DNA from: Bacilli bacterium
GTDB taxonomy: Bacteria > Bacillota_I > Bacilli_A > JAJDGJ01
Direction: 5' to 3'
Length of the DNA stretch: 41,168 nucleotides
NCBI GenBank assembly: GCA_031289255.1
Contig: JAITPW010000071.1
Coordinates: 1 to 41,168 of the forward strand
Below, piece after piece: positions 35,852-41,168 of the stretch. The stretch's first letter is position 1, and every line of letters begins with the position of its first letter. The translations under genes and the position numbers were made by a program. A model generated the notes under the pieces. The model was not told the DNA's origin. It saw only the letters and a list, made by a program, of their open reading frames with translations, and ran no database searches.

Positions 35852-36827
35852 TGTAACCCTCAATTCTTTTGGTACAAGCAATCATACTTTGAGTAATTTT
35901 ATGGGCAAACATAATGATATGACCTTGGTGATATTGATAATCGCGACCAACTCGCCCCGCAATTTGTAGAAGGGTTGCTTCATCAAACAAGGCATTATCA
36001 GCTTCAATAATTAACACATTGATATTTTTAAAAGTATAACCTCTTTCTAATACGGTTGTACTTATTAATATTTGATACTCTTTGTTTCTAAATTGGTTTA
36101 TTATTGCTTGGGAAATATTTTTACTATAGACAAACTTTACCTTAAAACCAAAAATCCTAAGTAACCTTTCATACTTATAACCCTTTTTAAGTGATGATAC
36201 AAATAATATTATTTGTTGGTTAGTATTTTTAAAGCAATATTTAATAATACTAATTACCAATCCTCTCGTTTTAATAATTTTTGGTACAGGCATCTTTTGT
36301 TGATGGAAACGAGTATAATTACTAACTAATTTAAGCTTATCTCGCTTAATTAAATCATAGTATTTAAAAGGAACACTAGCACTTAAGAAAATGAATTGTT
36401 TCCCTTTTTGAAGAGCGGCTTGTTCTAAGTTAAAATTGTTATAAAAAGGAAAAGCATCTATTTCATCAATAATTAATAAATCAAATATCTTATTACAGTT
36501 AACTAATTGATGCGTTGTTAAAAAAATAAAATTACTATTAATATTTTTCTTGACATCACCACATATCAAACCAAAATCACTATTATTAAAATATGCACTT
36601 ACCCGCCGATATAAATCTTTAAGCAATTCTTTACGAGGACATGCTAAGCCAACCAAGAGATTTTTATTTAAAGCATTGTTGATTGTTTTTAAAAGCATTT
36701 CCGTTTTCCCAGCACCACAAACAGCATCCAATAAAATATGCTCTTTTTTATTAAAATACTCATTTAATAAATTAGAACAGTCTTGTTGGTTTTCATTTAA
36801 TACAAAATCAATTTTATAATTAAACAT
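35832..36827 (-). CDS. comFA: ComFA-like DNA-uptake helicase
   Basis: 331 residues, a superfamily 2 helicase: Walker A CGAGKTE (37-43), DEAD-type IIDEIDAFPF, motif III LSASVP, and the C-terminal half with STTVLERGYTF and the arginine-finger motif QIAGRVGRD. These are characteristic of ComFA, which powers import of single-stranded DNA through the ComEC channel. Bacillus ComFA is about 100 residues longer and has an N-terminal four-cysteine zinc finger; this protein starts almost directly at the helicase core. The GAGG site nine bases upstream supports the start. It overlaps the ComFC-like gene. Confidence 0.85.
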   Translation of the reverse strand: MFNYKIDFVLNENQQDCSNLLNEYFNKKEHILLDAVCGAGKTEMLLKTINNALNKNLLVGLACPRKELLKDLYRRVSAYFNNSDFGLICGDVKKNINSNFIFLTTHQLVNCNKIFDLLIIDEIDAFPFYNNFNLEQAALQKGKQFIFLSASVPFKYYDLIKRDKLKLVSNYTRFHQQKMPVPKIIKTRGLVISIIKYCFKNTNQQIILFVSSLKKGYKYERLLRIFGFKVKFVYSKNISQAIINQFRNKEYQILISTTVLERGYTFKNINVLIIEADNALFDEATLLQIAGRVGRDYQYHQGHIIMFAHKITQSMIACTKRIEGYNEMLNM

Positions 36828-36894
36828 CTTATCAACCTCTTTACCTATGTTTACTTATATTAACCTCAATTAAATGATAATCCTATCTTAAATA

Positions 36895-36947
36895 AAAACT
36901 AACTAATAATCATTGCTAATAAATAGAGTTGATTATTGATTAGTTTT
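36895..36947 (-). terminator. Terminator after the tgt-mnmE gene group
   Basis: On the minus strand AAAACTAATCAATAATCA pairs with TGATTATTAGTTAGTTTT (two internal mismatches) around an 17-base loop, followed by T-rich DNA. It lies 12 bases after the pyridoxamine-oxidase-like gene and upstream of comFA. Confidence 0.7.
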
Positions 36948-36959
36948 ATCAAATATTAC

Positions 36960-37433
36960 TTAAATATTACTTTTACCAGTAATGTTACTAATACTAATTT
37001 TAATAACACAAGTTCGATCTAAAGGTGCCAATGCTTCATCAAAAAATTCCATATAATCAGGTAAATATTTATTACATAATAAGCGTAAAGCTTCAATTTT
37101 TTCGGTTCTATCATTGATTATTACCGCTTTACCTTCAACCATTGCACTAGCATATTTAGTAGTGAAATCTAGTTCATCTTCGATAAAAGTTGGTTTATCC
37201 TCAATAACAACAACCATACTAACCAAATCATTAGCTTTAAGATAATCTATTTTACGCCCCTCTAAAGCACAATGGACATAAATTTTATCATCATTTAAAA
37301 CATAGGAAAGAGGAACCCCATATGGGACATTATCGAAAGCTGTACATAAAACACCATGCAGTCCTTCTTCAAGTATTTTAATTGCTTGATCTTGTGAAAT
37401 CTCACTTTTATTTCTTCTCATCTTATAAGCCAT
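36960..37433 (-). CDS. Pyridoxamine 5'-phosphate oxidase-like (FMN-binding) protein
   Basis: 157 residues of the split-barrel flavin fold. It starts MAYKMRRNKSEISQDQA and shows the small NimA/PNPOx-like pattern: GVLCTAFDNVPYGVPLSYVL, IYVHCALEGRKIDYL (flavin-binding region) and VSMVV. Such proteins reduce or bind small molecules using FMN, F420 or haem, and the substrate here cannot be told. The ATG at 37433 has AGGAGG eight bases upstream; an in-frame extension to 37466 lacks one. It follows mnmE by 43 bases. Confidence 0.82.
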   Translation of the reverse strand: MAYKMRRNKSEISQDQAIKILEEGLHGVLCTAFDNVPYGVPLSYVLNDDKIYVHCALEGRKIDYLKANDLVSMVVVIEDKPTFIEDELDFTTKYASAMVEGKAVIINDRTEKIEALRLLCNKYLPDYMEFFDEALAPLDRTCVIKISISNITGKSNI

Positions 37434-37476
37434 TATTAACACCTCCTCTATTATAAATTGATTCATTTTAAGACAT

Positions 37477-38811
37477 CTATTTACCTAAACAAAATCTTGA
37501 AAATAAGTCATCTAAAAGATCATGATTACTATTACCTAAAATTTCTTCTAAATGGTAATAAGCTCTTTCTAAATCTTCAATCACAATATCATTAGTCATA
37601 TTATTTCTTAAAGATTCCAGAGCATTATCAATATTACTGTTAATAATTTTTAATAAACTAATATGTCTTTCATTTGATAAAAATAAAGCTTCATTATCGA
37701 TATTAATATCTAAATCTAGTTTCTTGATAATAGCCTCTTTCACTAATTCAACATCATTGTTTAAAGCACTTATCTTTATCCCATCTACTTTTATTTTATT
37801 TTCTAAATCACTTTTATTTATTACCACTAATACCTTATCTTGATATTCATTCATAATCTTAATTTCATCATCATTAATATTTTCATTAGTATTATCAAGG
37901 ACTAATAAAATTAAATCAGCTTTAATGATGGCTTCATATGACTTCTCGATACCCATTTTCTCAACAATGTCATCACTTATTCTCAGACCAGCTGTATCAA
38001 GAAAAGTAACATTAATATCATTAAGATAATAATCAGCTTCCACAATATCTCTTGTCGTACCCGCAATATCAGTTACTATCGCTTTATTTTCGTTTAAAAA
38101 AGCATTTAATAAACTAGATTTACCGACATTAGGACGTCCTACAATCGCAATTTGAAGGCCGTTTTTAATAATTTTTCCTGATTTACTATTATCAATAATA
38201 CTCATAATCTTGTCTTTAAAACTATTTAATATTTTTAAAAATTCACTTGCCTCAATATCATCAATATCATCATATTCAGGATAATCTATCTTAGCTTCAA
38301 CTTGAGCGATAATTTGAATTAAATCTTCTTTTAAATCATTAATCAATCCCGTTGTTTTTTTAGAAAGTCCTAACATTGCTAAAGACGATGCTTTATCATT
38401 ATGAGCATCAATCATATCGGCAATCGCTTCAACTTCTAATAAATCAATACGACCATTAAGATAAGCTCTTTGTGAAAACTCACCTGGCATTGCTAAAACA
38501 GCACCATGGGCCAATAATAAATTCATAATTTTACGAGCAATAATAATACCACCATGAATATTTATTTCAATAATATCTTCTCTTGTAAATGATTTAGGAG
38601 CTCTAAAAACGCTTACTAAGACTTCATCTAATTTATTATTATTTTCATCATTGATAAAACCATAATTAATGGTATTAGCTGCTACTTTTTCTAAATCACC
38701 ACTAAAAAATCTATTTACTATCTTGATACTATCTTTCCCACTTAATCTAATAATCGCTATGGCTGATTTCGTATTAGGTGTTGCCAAAGCAACAATTGTA
38801 TCATTAATCAT
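37477..38811 (-). CDS. mnmE: tRNA modification GTPase MnmE
   Basis: 444 residues: N-terminal folate-binding domain (about 1-115), helical domain, inserted G domain with GRPNVGKSS, the G2/G3 segments DIAGTTRD and DTAGLR, and NKSD, ending in the conserved FCLGK with its cysteine. With MnmG it makes the 5-(carboxymethyl)aminomethyl modification at U34 of tRNAs. It is 16 bases after the HAD-like membrane gene and close to tgt, grouping two tRNA wobble-base enzymes. Confidence 0.98.
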   Translation of the reverse strand: MINDTIVALATPNTKSAIAIIRLSGKDSIKIVNRFFSGDLEKVAANTINYGFINDENNNKLDEVLVSVFRAPKSFTREDIIEINIHGGIIIARKIMNLLLAHGAVLAMPGEFSQRAYLNGRIDLLEVEAIADMIDAHNDKASSLAMLGLSKKTTGLINDLKEDLIQIIAQVEAKIDYPEYDDIDDIEASEFLKILNSFKDKIMSIIDNSKSGKIIKNGLQIAIVGRPNVGKSSLLNAFLNENKAIVTDIAGTTRDIVEADYYLNDINVTFLDTAGLRISDDIVEKMGIEKSYEAIIKADLILLVLDNTNENINDDEIKIMNEYQDKVLVVINKSDLENKIKVDGIKISALNNDVELVKEAIIKKLDLDINIDNEALFLSNERHISLLKIINSNIDNALESLRNNMTNDIVIEDLERAYYHLEEILGNSNHDLLDDLFSRFCLGK

Positions 38812-38827
38812 TCACATCACAACCTTA

Positions 38828-39781
38828 CTAATCAAAAGGATAAAATTTTACAAAAAATATTAATAAGAAATACGATAATATTCCAGCAATAGGAATATTA
38901 ACCACCGTATAAAATCCTAACAGCACTTGAAATAGTAATACCCAAAATAATTGAAATAAAAAACAAGGCGTTATTGAAATTAAAAACGGTACAATATATT
39001 TAGAAGTAAACCTTTTCTCATTAATTATTCTAGTAGCCATCAAATAAGTTAAGATCATCCAAATAATAAAAGAATATGCCCAAGCTAATATAGGATTCCC
39101 AAATGATGTTAAACCTAAAGCAATAAAAGAAGTAATAATACCAATTAAAAAGGCAAAGGCATAAAAAGTAATAATTTTACGATTAAGAATATTATACATA
39201 ATACGATCAAAAATATTACTTTCATACTTTCTTAATTCAATCAATTGATGATCACGATAAATAAAAGTATATTCTGAAATATTCATAATATCGGTTTCTT
39301 TAAAAGAATAAATAAACAATTGATTGATATAAGACACACCAATATGTTTAATGACATTCAAACGATTAGAAGTTAACCAATCTTCTCTTAAAACTTTTCT
39401 TGTTCTAACATCAAACTCTGTACATAGTACTTGATATTCTGTTCGATTAATAAAAAAATCAACGATAAAAGAAGGTTCTAAAGAAATAATCAAATCATCT
39501 TTACAATTAGGTTTTAAACCAAATCCTTCTAAATCAACTTTATGAATATTGTTCACTTTAAAATGCATTAGTTCACTTACCGTAATATTATCAAGGACAA
39601 TTGAATAAAAATGACTATACAACTGAACAGTACTAATACGACCAAATGCATACAAAAATAAATCAGGAATAATATCAAAAAAAGCAAAGATACGACTATA
39701 TTTTTGTTTAATTAAAAAGAGAAACAAATCAACACTTGGATAACCATCATAAATAACCTTACTAAATGTTATAACTCTCAT
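38828..39781 (-). CDS. HAD-fold pseudo-phosphatase fused to a four-helix membrane domain
   Basis: 317 residues. Residues 1-190 follow the HAD-IB (phosphoserine-phosphatase-like) layout: motif I region VITFSKVIYDG, motif II DLIISLEPSF (S100 kept), EFDVRTRKV, and a motif IV region IYSFKETD. The nucleophile/acid pair D-x-D-x-T reads T5-F-S7-K-V9 and the first metal aspartate of motif IV reads F160, so catalysis should be lost. Residues about 203-312 form four membrane helices. The family resemblance is my own alignment by eye and moderate in strength. Gene lies between tgt and mnmE, 14 and 16 bases from each. A regulatory or scaffolding role is possible. Confidence 0.6.
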   Translation of the reverse strand: MRVITFSKVIYDGYPSVDLFLFLIKQKYSRIFAFFDIIPDLFLYAFGRISTVQLYSHFYSIVLDNITVSELMHFKVNNIHKVDLEGFGLKPNCKDDLIISLEPSFIVDFFINRTEYQVLCTEFDVRTRKVLREDWLTSNRLNVIKHIGVSYINQLFIYSFKETDIMNISEYTFIYRDHQLIELRKYESNIFDRIMYNILNRKIITFYAFAFLIGIITSFIALGLTSFGNPILAWAYSFIIWMILTYLMATRIINEKRFTSKYIVPFLISITPCFLFQLFWVLLFQVLLGFYTVVNIPIAGILSYFLLIFFVKFYPFD

Positions 39782-39795
39782 TCTAACATACCTTT

Positions 39796-40932
<1,137 letters not shown>

Positions 40933-40956
40933 TTAATCACCATTCCAATAAGAATA

Positions 40957-40962
40957 ATTATA
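40957..40962 (-). promoter_or_regulatory. Probable -10 box of the tgt operon
   Basis: On the minus strand a TATAAT stands 24 bases before the tgt ATG; the -35 region (TGGAAT) is poor. It lies in the gap after the terminator of the upstream gene, where a promoter is needed. Confidence 0.4.
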
Positions 40963-41050
40963 CATTAATAGCTAATCTTATTCCAGTATGTCCATATTTT
41001 AAACCCTTTATAATTAATATTTATTTTGTAATTTAACATATAGTTGTTCA

Positions 41051-41087
41051 AAATAAAAAAACTAACTCAATAATATGAGTTAGTTTT
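41051..41087 (-). terminator. Terminator of the gene at the right edge
   Basis: On the minus strand AAAACTAACTC pairs with GAGTTAGTTTT (11 bp) around ATATTATT, followed by seven Ts. It lies 17 bases after the stop codon of the partial gene and ahead of the tgt promoter. Confidence 0.85.
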
Positions 41088-41104
41088 AATTATATCTAAT
41101 TATT

Positions 41105-41168
41105 TTATTTATTCTTTTTTGACACTGCTCTAACACCTAGACCAATTGCACAAATGACAACTACAACG
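41105..41168 (-). CDS. C-terminal end of an unidentified gene
   Basis: The last 20 codons of a minus-strand gene entering from the right edge. The visible product is hydrophobic (VVVVICAIGLGVRAV) and ends in a basic tail SKKNK before TAA, suggesting a membrane helix at the C-terminus. The terminator just downstream supports a real gene end. Too little is visible to name it. Confidence 0.55.
   Translation of the reverse strand, partial: VVVVICAIGLGVRAVSKKNK

Overview
This is an AT-rich chromosomal segment of a low-GC Firmicute (Bacilli/Erysipelotrichia-like). The placement rests on the comF-secA-prfB-ftsE-ftsX gene order, the zinc-type S14 and L36 ribosomal proteins, a LytR-CpsA-Psr wall enzyme, an FtsEX-linked M23 hydrolase, and AGGAGG-type ribosome binding sites. 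A complete prfB (the release factor for UGA) argues for the standard bacterial code rather than a Mycoplasma-type code. I cannot name the genus from the sequence alone.

Layout. (1) 1-1225: 3' part of a P-type Ca2+-ATPase-like gene on the plus strand. It meets, at a shared terminator, a minus-strand lactococcin-972-type bacteriocin cassette (1249-4206: precursor peptide, large membrane protein, ABC ATPase). (2) 4424-6906: a family 2 glycosyltransferase (+) converging on an LCP-family cell-wall ligase (-). (3) 7001-22342: an unbroken minus-strand S10-spc-alpha ribosomal operon, from rpsJ to rplQ with secY, adk, map, infA and rpoA. It has a structured leader at its 5' end and two small membrane-protein genes (DUF4234-like, DUF2752-like) at its 3' end. 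(4) 22524-28116: ffh followed by a CYTH/PLP-decarboxylase fusion, an ABC-F ATPase and a DUF71 PP-loop protein, read from a strong promoter in front of ffh. (5) 28213-29068: a small membrane-protein gene with its terminator, about 400 bases of mostly empty AT-rich DNA, and a complete SAM-I riboswitch on the plus strand with its own promoter and terminator but no downstream gene. (6) 29082-36827: comFA-comFC, then secA-prfB-ftsE-ftsX-M23 peptidase. (7) 36960-40932: tgt, an inactive-looking HAD-like membrane protein, mnmE and a flavin/pyridoxamine-oxidase-like gene, followed upstream by the last codons of another gene at the right edge.

How it works together. Most of the window is core machinery for translation, secretion and tRNA modification. 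FtsE, FtsX and the coiled-coil M23 protein form a wall-hydrolase control module. ComFA and a shortened ComFC suggest a reduced DNA-uptake locus. The accessory parts are the bacteriocin cassette and the glycosyltransferase.

Most unusual items: the orphan SAM-I riboswitch; the CYTH-PLP decarboxylase fusion; the HAD-fold membrane protein that has lost its catalytic aspartates; the two-cysteine lactococcin-972 relative with an attenuator-like hairpin; the ABC-F protein with one intact and one degenerate ATP site; and the truncated ComF proteins. No rRNA, tRNA, insertion sequence or CRISPR array was recognised.
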